Source: Rusavskia elegans | Taxonomy: Eukaryota; Ascomycota; Lecanoromycetes; Teloschistales; Teloschistaceae | DNA length: 64,000 bases | Assembly: GCA_011316305.1 (NCBI GenBank) | Contig: SAUG01000063.1 | Span: 487,021-551,020 of the forward strand | Reading direction: 5' to 3' | Part shown: piece after piece, positions 11,399-21,575 of the stretch | How the letters are laid out: each line of letters opens with the position of its first letter | How positions within the stretch are numbered: position 1 is the stretch's first letter | Position numbers and translations under genes: made by a program | The notes under the pieces: generated by a model | The model's input: only the letters and a program-made list of their open reading frames with translations | What the model was told of the DNA's origin: nothing | Database searches by the model: none

Positions 11399-13622
11399 TC
11401 AGCCATCATCGTTACCATTGGTCCCACAGTCACCGTTCGTCATCGTTGTCGTCGTCTTCGTCGCCTTCGTACCCCCATCAGCAGCAGCGACCGTTCTCTT
11501 CTCCTCATCCTTAGCCAGCTTTTGCTCCGCAAGCTGCAATTTCTCCTTCACCTCCTGCAGTTCCCCCTGTAGCGTTTTGATGTAATCGATGGCCAGCTCG
11601 ACAGTACTCGCTTTGCTGTTGCTCTGCTGAGCCGCGGTCCCCGTCAGCATGACGCTCGCGCCTGGTGAAGTCACTTTTCCATTTGTCGTCAATCCGTTCA
11701 TGCCATCTTTGGGCGTGGCGCCGTTCGGTGTAGGTGGTAACAGGGCCGCTATTTCCTGAAGTGCGGTATTAATTCTGTTTCTTCGCCCTTGCTCGGCGAT
11801 CTTATGGGATGTACGTTTCGACGTAAGGTTGGTGGAGAGGGTTTCAGGGTATGATACGCCTGGTAGGTGCGTGCCTTCGACAAGATTTTGGTAGTTTGAT
11901 TTGGATGCAAGCAGAAGAGCGGACGTTTCAGCGCTGACGTGTCCTACAATAACAATGTCAGTGCATGCTCCCTGATTGATCTCATGGAAAACATTGACAT
12001 ACCGCCATCAGGAAGTAAAGGTTTAATGCTCGGCGATATTCTTGGGCGTAACGCCGGGCTGACTTGGACAGAGCTGCTGTTCGTTCTCTTTTTGCCTCCA
12101 CGGCCATTGGCTAGAGCGTCTCCACGTCTGTTGTGCAGTGACCCGTTTGGAGAGCCCATGGGGTTCAAATTAGGACTGGTAAAGGTAGAACCGGTGGCGG
12201 TGACGGGCGCGCTCGTAGGTGCTATCTTGGGTGTTTTTCGAGCAGACATCGTGGGTGTCGTCTCGTCGTCGTGCGTGTCGGAGGTTCGTAAGGGAGTCAG
12301 AGCTGGTCGTTTCGAAGATGTCTTGGAGGTCTCTGGTGAGGTCATGGCCTCCATCGTCTGCTCGAGCTGCGCTTCTAGCATGGATGTCTGCTCCTTCAGC
12401 GCAGAACCGGTAGAACGTCTAGCTGCATTGCGAATCCTCATCAACGATGACGGAGTGGCCGGTTTGTCGTCGGTAGCCGGCATCGGAGCTGAGTGCGGTC
12501 CAGAGGTGGCCGCGACAATTTGCGGGGATTTGCTGGCAGAAGCCGATTTGGGTGTTGCCGGTGGAGGCATCAAGACTTCTGACAATGGCTCAGGGGAGAT
12601 GGATTCGGCTTCCGAGCTGTCATGACTTCGAGAGATTGGTCCCTTGCTTCTAGTCTGCTGGTTGGTATGGCTCAAATTTCTGGCATTCTCTGCGTCCTCG
12701 ATAATCCCCGTTACCCTTTTAGGTGGTATGCTCGTACTCGACAGCTGTTTCTTCTTGGACTGCGGTTTCATCGAAGGCGATTGTCGGACCGCGCGTTGAG
12801 GAGGATTGCGCTGGGCGGTGCTGGATGTTCTTCTCCGTGGCTTCCGTGCAGCACTTGCGACGAATGGCTGGAGACTTGGGTCGATGTTCATGTCGATGGG
12901 TGAAGTGGTATCGGACGTGTCCGAACCACGGACTGCACTATATACGGATCGTTGAGAGCTGTGGTTCTGGGCCTCCAATGCTGGCGAGGTAAGGGGGCTG
13001 AAAAATTCGCTGGGAGCCGAATAATCTTGATATTGGAACTGAGCATCGTGAGGCGTGACCGCAGGAGATACCAAGGGGGTGAAGGCGGCCTATACCGGTT
13101 AGCTCCGTCGACAAGACTTTCGTAGTGACTTACCTGTCCCTTTGGCTGACGGCGCTGTTGTTCGTACATAGCCCGGGCATGGTTGTTGGGTACCAAATGC
13201 TGATATTGCGCGTGGCTTCCATGCATCTCAATACTATCAGGGGTTGGAGGAACAACATGATGGCCGTTGTACGAAGGTCCATATGACGGGTGTTGGGGGT
13301 ATTGGTGCAGCAGCTGCTGCTGTTCGAACAGCTGTGGAGGCATGCTCAAGTCTTGGAAGGTTTGAGAAGTACCATTGAAGTCGGCCAAGCCTGAAGGGTC
13401 TCCAAACTGCTGTATGGCTCCGTGGTGGAAGTCCAAGACTGCGCCCGGATTATCGCTCGTCTGCAGGTCGATTGCTGGGCCAACACCGTTCTGGAGCTCA
13501 CCTCCATTCTGTGGGTTCGCGTCGAACGGAGGAAAGTTGAGTTGCAGATCGCCGAATTCGAGGAAGGTGGAGAAATCATCCTCGGGGCCAGAGACCATGG
13601 GAGACCAGGTGGTGGATTGCAT
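11399..13622 (-). CDS. NUC-1 / Pho4-type bHLH phosphate-acquisition regulator
   Basis: The model is complement(11399..11943, 12003..13089, 13134..13622), 706 aa. Both introns (59 and 44 nt) are GT-AG and frame-consistent. The C-terminal basic helix-loop-helix starts near residue 568. Its basic region (KRTSHKIAEQGRRNRINTAL) has the H-E-R-R pattern of Pho4, which binds CACGTG-type sites. The loop is long (about 40 residues, S/T/G-rich). Helix 2 (STVELAIDYIKTLQGEL) runs into a leucine-rich coiled coil. The N-terminal half is glutamine- and proline-rich, as in activation domains, and the middle is disordered with phosphorylatable SP/TP sites. In Neurospora NUC-1 drives phosphate-starvation genes and is held in check by a Pho80/Pho85-type kinase; that role is inferred here from family. 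The gene converges with the DUF7729 gene. Confidence 0.85.
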
Positions 13623-15291
13623 CGAAGTGGTGGAGTTGTATGTTATATTGAAAGGTCCATGGGCGGATTAAGGAAGGTAAGGCGACTCCAGTAGGAGCAG
13701 TGGAAGTTGTTGGAGCGTCAATTGGAGCAAGTATCCAGAGTTGACGTTGTACTCCAGCAGATTGATGGTAGCGAACGTTTCTTGGTGCCGCATGTGGCAG
13801 CGGCCAATCTGTGGGGGTGTGACCGATGGCGCTGGAGATGGAGAACTAGGGTCCTGACTAGTGACTGGCTTCCATCTTTCAGATCTGGTGTTGCTGGTGG
13901 TGAAGGAGGAGGATGAGGATGAGGATGAGGGTGGGGATGGTGAGGGAGCGGGAGGCGAGTTGGTGAAGCTTCTGGATGTCACTGTCTTGTCTGTTGGCGA
14001 GGTCGGGTAGTCCTGCAAAAACCCTCAAAAAGGGCCGGTGCCGACAGCGGTAGGTGAAGAGTGTCAGGTAAGGGAGGTCGAGAGTAGCTTAGACTTGCTC
14101 AAATCGCAAGATGAGATCGAGGGTCCAGTGGTGGGTTGTTGAGTAGTGACTTCCTCATGGAGTATCGTTGTATCGCCAATAGCCCCGCCAAACAATCTTA
14201 GCGGCCGAGGAAAAGGACAGGCCAATTATCACTTGACAAATCCGAATGACATACCCCTATTAATTATTATTACAGCTCCTTACAGCTCTCTTGATGATAA
14301 ACAGTAAGGTAGCCACAGCCTTCCTAACAGTTGGGCTGCTCTAATACAGGGGCCTATCAGAAGACTACCCCTCAACCAGTCGACAGCAGCAACAATATGG
14401 CCACAGTAGTCATCCAGAGTACCTGCAGAGATATCCTGCAACAACCTCCTCTAGGCTCTCCCACCTGACCAGGCTGGGTCACCCGCACTCCACACTTGGA
14501 GGCACACTTCCTGGCGTGGCAATAGACTTTATTGGTACGGGGGAGACGCTTCGGATGATCAGCAGCGAGGTGCATACATCACTCCCATGTCAGATGCACT
14601 ACACGGGCCACTGATGCAATAACGGCATGGCCGGAGCATGCCAGACGAGCGGCGCAGATTGTTCATACAAGATCTGTAGTGCTACGTAGCCGTGATAGCC
14701 AGGGCCTTCGCCAGAGTCCCCCAAATGAGGGGTTGGATCTACATTTCGACATTCTGACATCAATTGCACCGAGACCAGACCGATCATGAGATATCCCATC
14801 AGCGACAGGTAGTCGCGTCGGAACAAAGAATAGATCGCAATACAGGGCGCACGGCAACCAGAACACCAAGTATATAAGATATAGGTCCAAGTTACTACAA
14901 GGCTACTACTATTCCGAGGATGACGTTCTTGATTAATGTAGCAGATATATTGTGATATCTGAGGAATCGTTAGGACGATGTCTCTCGTCGAGCTAACGGT
15001 TGTTATACGCCCTCATTGCGATTGAATTTTGGCGTGACAAAACTGTTACGGCGAATATAACGGACCGAACATCGAACTTATGCTTTTGGTATCTTTGCCC
15101 TACGTACAACGCTCTCGCTGGAAATCCTAGAGTACATGCAAGAAGTGCCATCAAGCCATGCCATCTATCTCTGCCAGTAAAATGCCACGGCTAAAGTAGT
15201 AGAATTAGTGAAGCGAAGAAAACAGACAGCTGTTCACCAACGCCGAGCACACGGCCAAACGACCAAGACATGCTGGATGCTGTTGATGAAC
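13623..15291. other. Long intergenic region with a repeat relic
   Basis: This 1.7 kb stretch between two minus-strand genes holds the promoter and leader of the NUC-1-like gene (a C/T-skewed tract near 13900-13960) and the HSP90 3' end. It also holds a relic shared with 44043-44143 (see 14938-15039). No protein gene is supported. Confidence 0.5.
14938..15039 (+). repeat. Degenerate dispersed repeat, copy A
   Basis: About 100 nt here match the reverse complement of 44043-44143. The core GAGGAATCGTTAGGACGAT is identical in both. Further blocks follow in the same order: TC(T/C)CTCGTCGA, TTATACGCC and ATTGCGATTGA, with scattered substitutions and indels between them. A GTAGCAG block precedes the core in both copies. 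There is no coding capacity. This is most likely an LTR or MITE fragment; the family is not recognised. Confidence 0.7.
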
Positions 15292-17568
15292 CTAGTCGAC
15301 CTCCTCCATTGCGCTCTCGCCAGTAGCTTCCGCCGGAGCGGCCGATTCTTCTGCAGCCTTCTCCTCGCTCGTCTCGGCTTCTTCGTCGACGTTGAGACCG
15401 AGTGACACAAGCTTGTGGATGCGCTCAGCGAAGCCGGCCGGCTCATCGATCGTGAAGCCGGACACCAAGAGAGACGTTTCGAACAACAGCTGGGTGATCG
15501 ACTTGACCGTACGGTCGTTCTCCCCGTCTGCCTCAACCTTGTTCTTGAGCTCCTTAATGATGGGTGACCGAGGCGAGATCTCAAAGGTTTTCTTGGATGA
15601 CATGTATGAGCTCATGGATGTATCGCGGAGGGCTTGCGCTTTCATGATACGCTCCATATTCGCCGACCAGCCGAATTGGCCAGTACGGATGGCGCAAGGG
15701 GCGCCGACGAGCTTGTGGCTGACAACGACCTTCTCGACCTTGTCGCCAAGAACGTTCTTCAACGCCTTGGCAAGCGACTCGTATTCCTTCTCTTCTTCCT
15801 CGCGTTTCTTCTTCTCTTCATCGGTTTCCTCAAGCTCGAAGTCTTTGGTGATGTCCACGAGCTTCTTGCTGTCGAACTCCTTGAGCTGAGTCATGGCATA
15901 CTCATCGATGGGATCGACCAAGAAGAGGACTTCGAATCCCTTGTCCTTGAGTGTGTCCAAGAAGGGGGACTTCTGGACAGCCTTGAGGGACTCGCCGGTG
16001 ATGTAGTACATGTTCTTCTGGTGTTCGGGCATACGGGTGACATAGTCGGTGAGGGAGGTTTGCTCATCGCCAGACTTGGTCGAGTTGAAGCGGAGAAGCT
16101 TGGCGAGAGCTGGGCGGTTCTGCGAATCTTCGTGGATACCGAGCTTGATGTTCTTGCTGAAGGCAGTGTAGAACTTCTCGAATTGCTCACGATCCTCGGC
16201 GATTTCACCAAAGAGCTCGAGCGTCTTCTTGACGATGTTCTTCTTAATGACCTTCATGATCTTGTTCTGCTGCAGCGTCTCGCGAGAGAGGTTGAGTGGC
16301 AGATCTTCCGAGTCAACGACACCCTTGACAAAGCTCAACCATTCGGGGATGAGGTCGGTGGCGTCATCAGTGATGAAGACACGACGAACATACAGCTTGA
16401 TATTGTTCTTGGTCTTCTTGGTCTCGAATAGATCGAAAGGAGCGCGCTTGGGCACAAACAAGACCGCGCGGAATTCGAGTTGGCCCTCGACGGAAAAGTG
16501 CTTGACGGCAAGATGATCTTCCCAATCGCTGCGAGGTCGTTAATAGATTCCCTCCTGGTTGTAGAAAAGAAGAACTTACTTGGACAAAGATTTGTAGAAA
16601 GATCCGTACTCCTCGGCCGAGATGTCCTGGGGGTTACGAGTCCAGATGGGCTTGGTCTTGTTCAGCTCCTCCTCTTCGATTTTGCTCTCCTTGACTTTCT
16701 TGGTCTTCTTCTCTTTCTTCTTGTCCTCCTCATCGTCATCTACTTCCTCGATCTTGGCCTTTTTCTCACCATCTTCTTCTTCGTCTTTGGCCTCCTCATC
16801 CTCATCTGGGACATCCTTTTCGGTCTCTTTGAGGACGTGAAGGTAGATGGGGTACGAGATGAACTCGGAGTGCTTCTTGATGACTTCCTTGATTTTGCTC
16901 TCGTTTAGGTAGTCGGTCTGTTCATCCTTGAGATGGAGGATGATCTTAGTGCCACGGCCGAGCTGCTCGCCTTCCTCATCATGGGTCAGGGTAAAGGTAC
17001 CTCCAGCGCTGGACTCCCAGATGTACTGCTCGTCGTCATTGTGTTTTGAGACAACGGTGACCTTGTCAGCAACGAGGTATGCGGAATAGAAACCGACACC
17101 GAATTGGCCAATCATGGAAATGTCTGCACCAGCGCTGAGAGCTTCCATGAACTGTTTGGTACCGGAACGGGCAATGGTTCCGAGATTGTTGACGAGATCC
17201 TGTCCACAGTCAGCTTGAATCGCGGAAACCAAGACTTGGAGATGAACTTACGGCTTTGGTCATACCAATACCCGTATCTCGGATGGTCAAGGTCTTGTTT
17301 TCCTTGTCAGGGATGATATCGATGCGGAGATCCTTGCCAGAGTCCAGCTTGCTTGGATCTGAAAGGGCCTCATATCGAATCTTGTCCAAGGCATCCGAGC
17401 AATTTGAAACCAGCTCTCGCAAAAAGATTTCCTTGTTTGAGTAGACGGTGTTGATGATGAGAGAGAGGAGCTGCGAGATTTCGGCTGGAGGTTGCAAGAT
17501 CAGCTCGGTCAACTTTTACGTTGGTGGTGGAGAGCCTTACCCTGGAAGGTGAACTGTTCGGTGGCCAT
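15292..17568 (-). CDS. hsp90: Cytosolic heat-shock protein HSP90
   Basis: This is an ATP-dependent chaperone for kinases, transcription factors and other clients. The model is complement(15292..16528, 16580..17199, 17252..17484, 17541..17568), 705 aa, the usual length. The N-terminal GHKL ATPase domain shows [39 protein letters not shown] and [18 protein letters not shown] long acidic/lysine charged linker follows (about 220-270). The middle domain includes [20 protein letters not shown], which contains the catalytic arginine loop. The protein ends in MEEVD, the TPR co-chaperone docking motif. Exon 1 encodes only the first nine codons. In the segment usually written NASDALDK in other eukaryotes, this protein has cysteine in place of alanine. 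A probable heat-shock element lies upstream. Confidence 0.98.
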
Positions 17569-17736
17569 CTTGGCAATATGAAGTCAGATACTAGTTGGTA
17601 TTGGTGTAGAGTAAGCGAAAGAGTTGTATGTGAGTGGTAGAATGGGTTGAAGATGGAAATTGGTGAGAGGTCAGGGTGCAAATAAATTATGGGTTTTCGA
17701 GCTACGAGGCTGTCGCGCCAAGAGATTCCAAGAGCC

Positions 17737-17759
17737 TTCTAGAGCTTTCTACGATAGAA
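17737..17759. promoter_or_regulatory. Probable heat-shock element of hsp90
   Basis: About 170 bp upstream of the HSP90 ATG the sequence TTCTAGAGCTTTCTACGA has alternating TTC/GAA-like units every five bases (TTC, GAG, TTC, CGA), followed by GAAGAA. HSF1 binds arrays of nGAAn and nTTCn. Two units deviate by one base. Position upstream of an HSP90 gene makes the assignment plausible. Confidence 0.55.
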
Positions 17760-18162
17760 GAAGTTGACTGTGCCTAGACAACCACACCGAACATTCGAGA
17801 CTCAGTATCTGTATGTTTTGACAATTGTGAATACAGAGCTCATCGATGATCTGCTCTAAATTGTAAAGGTAAGATGATAATAGAATACATCATAGCAGCG
17901 CAGTCCAGACCGACTTCTACGTGTAGATCAGATCATATCATATTCATGTCAATCGAATGCACTCAACAAGTCCTTACAATCTACCAAATTAGTTCTACAA
18001 AGTGGTTCCATAATGACTAGCATTGATATCATTTACAGTTTGGACATGACTTGAGACTCAATGTGGACAGTTGGAAGTTCCAAGACACTGCTGACTGAAT
18101 ATGTACGTTACCGAAAGACGTGCCACTAAATTTCCAGGGACAGCTGCTGAGATGCATAGCAA

Positions 18163-18176
18163 GGGACAGCTGTCCC
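18163..18176. repeat. Perfect 14-nt palindrome with a repeated half-site
   Basis: GGGACAGCTGTCCC is a perfect palindrome. Its left ten bases, GGGACAGCTG, also occur 26 nt upstream at 18137-18146. This could be a protein-binding site or a repeat fragment; no function can be assigned. Confidence 0.5.
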
Positions 18177-18798
18177 AGTATGATTTATACTGATGACATG
18201 ATTGTTTGCCCATTGAATTACTGTACGTTAACACTCCTTGACCACACTACTGTGTAAGTGACTCGTTTTCAATTATTCTTTAATGGAAAAGAATATTCAG
18301 CCGATGAGGAGCATGTGGTCAGTCTCTTGAAAGGATAGAGCAAGATTACTACAATGCATAAAGCCAACAGAAGTGGAGGTGCTTGGGGAAGCTATCGTGG
18401 GCGCAGGGGCAACTGTGTTGACATCAAGTGTTAGTTATGTCCTGGTGAAAGACGGGGATCAAAACCCAGACACAATGTCTACTGTACTACTACTGAAGCG
18501 ATCTATCGGGCTGGCTAGGGTCGTAGGCAATACGGCAAATGAAATACAAGCAAAGGGTGCTTCTATGAAGTACGACATTGCTATTTTGATTGCTCTTGCT
18601 CGTTTCGGGACTCAAATTGTGTTAGTCGACGCAAGACTTGCAAGTAGCGTTCGAAACCGATGTACGGAATCTCAGAGAATATGATGGTATACAGAGAGTG
18701 CATTCAATTTGTCCCATGTGAACAAGATATACATGACAATCTATGAACCTCAATATGGCCGTGAAGTAAATGAAACAAACATTGCAGAAGCGGAAAGG

Positions 18799-20008
18799 TC
18801 AAACCTTATTAGTAGCCGAAGCATCATCAAGATGTTCGGTCAGAGCGGCGTTGTAGTCCCACTTCGGGAGTCCTCTTACCACGTTCGCACTCTCATCCCA
18901 TGCTCCGGGCCCTGATTTGGCCACCTGCTCTGCCTCCTTTATCCAATTATCCCAGCCTTTGCTGACGGGAGCAATCCGTCCAACGCGAACCCAATGAGCG
19001 GTCTGGGTGATTGCAATGGCTTTCCACAAGGCCTCGGTGAACGAGTCCGCTTGTTCTGATTCTTCATATTTTATCCTTTCCACGTGGTAGTAGGACAGGT
19101 CCCAATTCCACTTTGGCGGCAAGGCGGCAACCACCCAGTAAGCGGCGTTAAGGATGATATACGAAGCTGCGAAGCCAATCTGGAGGTCCAGAGTGGCGTT
19201 TCCAAGGCAGATAACCCCAAACATTAGGATCAGTGTGCCGCATAGAGATATGACCCGGTATGCCGTAGAACCGACCATGTAGTCACACTCCTCCGGATGC
19301 CAGTAGAGCTGACGAGCCGTGTATTCATCACATTTGATGATTAGAAACGAGCCGTTGGGGTAATTCAAGACGACGTCCGAGGGTGGAACTGCACGGTCCG
19401 CCGTACGTTTTTTCAGCTTCAGCGACCATCGATTGCCGATCCCTACCAGCGTCGACAGGAAGGAGAGCGCCAGGATGGCGACGAGAGCAAAACCATCATT
19501 CAGACCGATGGCGAGCCCGAAGAGGGCGATTGACATGAAAAACCCAAGGATAGAAAGCCAAGTGATGGGCCCGAATAGTCTGGCCTTGACGTCGGAGGAT
19601 TTGCTAGTGGTGTAAGTCACCTTTTCGCATCGGACTGAATATGCTGGAAGGGTATTGCCTTCATGTAGCAGATGGGCGAGATGGTTGACATGATGGCGAA
19701 TACCACCGCTGTAGGCACCTACGACCTCGCCGGTACTTGAGTCGAGTCGTTCTGGTCGTGATGTGCGGATGAGAGCCTGAGGAGCTGGGACGAGTCGTGG
19801 GAGTAGGAAGAAATATGACAGAGCAGCGACTTGGGATTGAACGAGTACAGATGACTCGCCGAGGATAGCAAGGCTGTAGGTAGTGCAAGAGTTTGATCAG
19901 CCTACAAGCATTGTTCGCCGGTGGTTGCAGCCGAGGGGGGATGGGCACTTACAAACCAACGATGTCAAGTTGTAGGTCGCGGTAACCACGGTCGCCGAGG
20001 AACTTCAT
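18799..20008 (-). CDS. Fungal multi-pass membrane protein, unknown function
   Basis: The model is complement(18799..19873, 19953..20008), 376 aa. The 79-nt intron is GT-AG and restores the frame. A short N-terminus (MKFLGDRGYRDLQLD) leads into a hydrophobic stretch around residues 16-45. At least four more membrane segments follow, including FGPITWLSILGFFMSIALFG, FALVAILALSFLSTLVGIG, VISLCGTLILMFGVICLG and IGFAASYIILNAAYWVVAAL. The C-terminal about 110 residues are soluble and tryptophan-rich (ALWKAIAITQTAHWVRVGR). I do not recognise a characterised family. The layout resembles integral membrane proteins conserved only in filamentous fungi. A 13-codon uORF overlaps the start codon. Confidence 0.75.
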
Positions 20009-20046
20009 TCTGGGATGCCTGCATCCAGAAGAGAAGAAGCTGCCAT
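20005..20046 (-). promoter_or_regulatory. Upstream ORF overlapping the main start (ATGA)
   Basis: A 13-codon frame (MAASSLLDAGIPE) begins with ACCATGG, a near-ideal initiation context. It ends with TGA overlapping the main ATG as ATGA. The main ATG has a poorer context (CAGAATGA). This layout would force re-initiation or leaky scanning and could lower translation of the membrane protein. No donor site lies before the uORF stop, so an N-terminal fusion is unlikely. Confidence 0.5.
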
Positions 20047-20618
20047 GGTGAAGATTATGTAGTGTTGTGGACTTGGCCCCAGGATAATAAGCTGCAGGTT
20101 GTAGCAGGCAGGCTGAGCGAGGGGACATCGGGAGCCTCTATTATTAACAGTAACCGCCATCAATGCCCAGATCTACCTTACGCCCGCGTAACACAGAGTC
20201 AGACGAGAGGCGCCGATGGACTCTGACTTTCCTTTTCTGCTCACCAGAGATTTTCAGCAAAACATCAGCACAAGTGAACCGACGACAACTTCAAGGCCGA
20301 GAATCTTGAATGCGTTGGTTGTGGTCGTTCCATTGGTCAAGGGGTTGCAAGGCGCAGTGCATCGCGGCTGCTTAGAGTGACTCATTTTCTCCGATGGCAG
20401 TGACTGAAGAAGGCTATGGCATTGCAAACATTACTGTTGATTTTCCTGATCGAGCTCGTAGACTCTCGGATTTGGTTGGTAGAGGGTACTGAAGTAGAGT
20501 TTGCCGTACAACGCCTGGTCATGTCCCAAAACCATGTATCTATCCTCCAGCCAATGATGAGCAGAGCACCAAAATATATACACGAAGTGATGATGCTCTT
20601 CGGAGCCGTTGCTGGTAA
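20009..20618. other. Promoter region of the membrane-protein gene
   Basis: This 0.6 kb stretch between two minus-strand genes includes the leader with the overlapping uORF (20005-20046). No further gene or RNA is seen. An open frame at 20416-20682 overlaps the end of the next gene and has no recognisable content. Confidence 0.4.
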
Positions 20619-21575
20619 TCAGGGAACCGTTGTCTTTACTTCCTCCTTGCTTGCTCCCTCGCTATTCTCCTCCGCAGCCTGATCCTCCTTCACCTTTTCC
20701 ATCATGCTCCCATCAGGACTGGGCTTTTCAGTCCGGTCTCGACTCCTCGACCAGCTCTTTCTCCGGTCTGACAGTTGCCGGCCCAACTGACTTGAGCTCC
20801 GCCTGATGCCAGAACTGAACGTCTTCCGCAAGGGCGGTTCAGCCCCGTCCAATCCTAGCTGTCTCCTCAGTTCCGGAACCTCGACATGATCCCTTGTGTT
20901 CTTCATTCGGTGACACCACGTCACTTCACCATCGTCGAAGATGAACTCTCCCCCGACCTGCCAGTAGTCGCCGCCCTTGAAGGCGCTGCGCCCGGCTTTG
21001 AGGTTCTGGTATATGGCGCGTATCATGGCGGACGGAAGCGAGTACTGCATGTACTGCGGGGCTTTTGGACCCAGACTGAGGGTGCGAGCCATGCCCAGCT
21101 CAACGTAAAGCCTCTTGGAAGGGTCGGCGTAGATGGGGTACGGGCACTTGGTTTCCCGTGCATACATGGGAATAAGCTCGGGTTGACCGCAGCCGACGAT
21201 GCGAATGTTCATCGGTGGCGACAGCGATTGAAGCACGTCAGGTGTGACCGAGGAGCAAAGGCTGCGTAGATATTCTTGGCAGTTCTGGGGGGGAACAGGG
21301 CGGTCAGCAAGAAATTCTGCAAGCAAACTAAGGGGGGAGGTAATGCTCACGCCGCAGAAGAAATGTCGAATGAAGATGACGAGGGTTCGTGATCTCTCGT
21401 TGTTGGTAGGCGCGTATAGACTTTTAAATGTATGAGGTTTTGAATCTTTATCCAGCACGGGGAGTCCGGCGATCCTTTCCACATCTTTCCTCCTCGGGGC
21501 ATTGTTGTTAACATGAATATCGCCTTTGAAGTCACCCGCAGGTTCTTCGGGTCTCGCCATCGTCTCGACTGCCAT
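20619..21575 (-). CDS. PRXL2/AhpC-TSA-like thioredoxin-fold protein
   Basis: The model is complement(20619..21284, 21351..21575), 296 aa. The N-terminal two thirds have the peroxiredoxin-like 2 pattern: VLDKDSKPHTFKSL, then TLVIFIRHFFCG joined to NCQEYLRSL. This gives a CGNC motif at the start of the first helix. IRIVGCGQPELIPMY, CPYPIYADPSKRLYVELGM and GGEFIFDDGEVTWCHRM follow, matching the AAED1/PRXL2C-type fold. The C-terminus is a charged, serine/arginine-rich tail. The 66-nt intron lies exactly between CG and NC, is a multiple of three and contains no stop codon. The first ATG is at 21575; a second is at 21560. Redox function is likely from the fold, but the substrate is unknown. Confidence 0.8.
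   Translation of the reverse strand: MAVETMARPEEPAGDFKGDIHVNNNAPRRKDVERIAGLPVLDKDSKPHTFKSLYAPTNNERSRTLVIFIRHFFCGVSITSPLSLLAEFLADRPVPPQNCQEYLRSLCSSVTPDVLQSLSPPMNIRIVGCGQPELIPMYARETKCPYPIYADPSKRLYVELGMARTLSLGPKAPQYMQYSLPSAMIRAIYQNLKAGRSAFKGGDYWQVGGEFIFDDGEVTWCHRMKNTRDHVEVPELRRQLGLDGAEPPLRKTFSSGIRRSSSQLGRQLSDRRKSWSRSRDRTEKPSPDGSMMEKVKEDQAAEENSEGASKEEVKTTVP

Larger units (their letters stand above)
17569..18798. other. HSP90 upstream region and downstream spacer
   Basis: This 1.2 kb AT-rich stretch lies between the HSP90 start and the stop of the next minus-strand gene. It contains a probable heat-shock element (17737-17759) and a 14-nt palindrome (18163-18176). The open frame at 18373-18684 starts with GTG and shows no domain. 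No gene is supported. Confidence 0.5.

Noticed and set aside
13668..14018. 116-codon minus-strand frame upstream of the NUC-1-like gene
   Set aside because: It starts with TTG, is dominated by a serine run from a C/T-skewed tract, and likely belongs to the 5' leader.
15634..16431. 265-codon open frame on the plus strand opposite HSP90
   Set aside because: It is antisense to a highly conserved HSP90 exon. Long antisense frames over chaperone genes are a known by-product of their codon use, and no independent domain is seen.
18373..18684. 103-codon frame downstream of the membrane-protein gene
   Set aside because: It starts with GTG, has no domain, and its first ATG leaves only about 70 codons.
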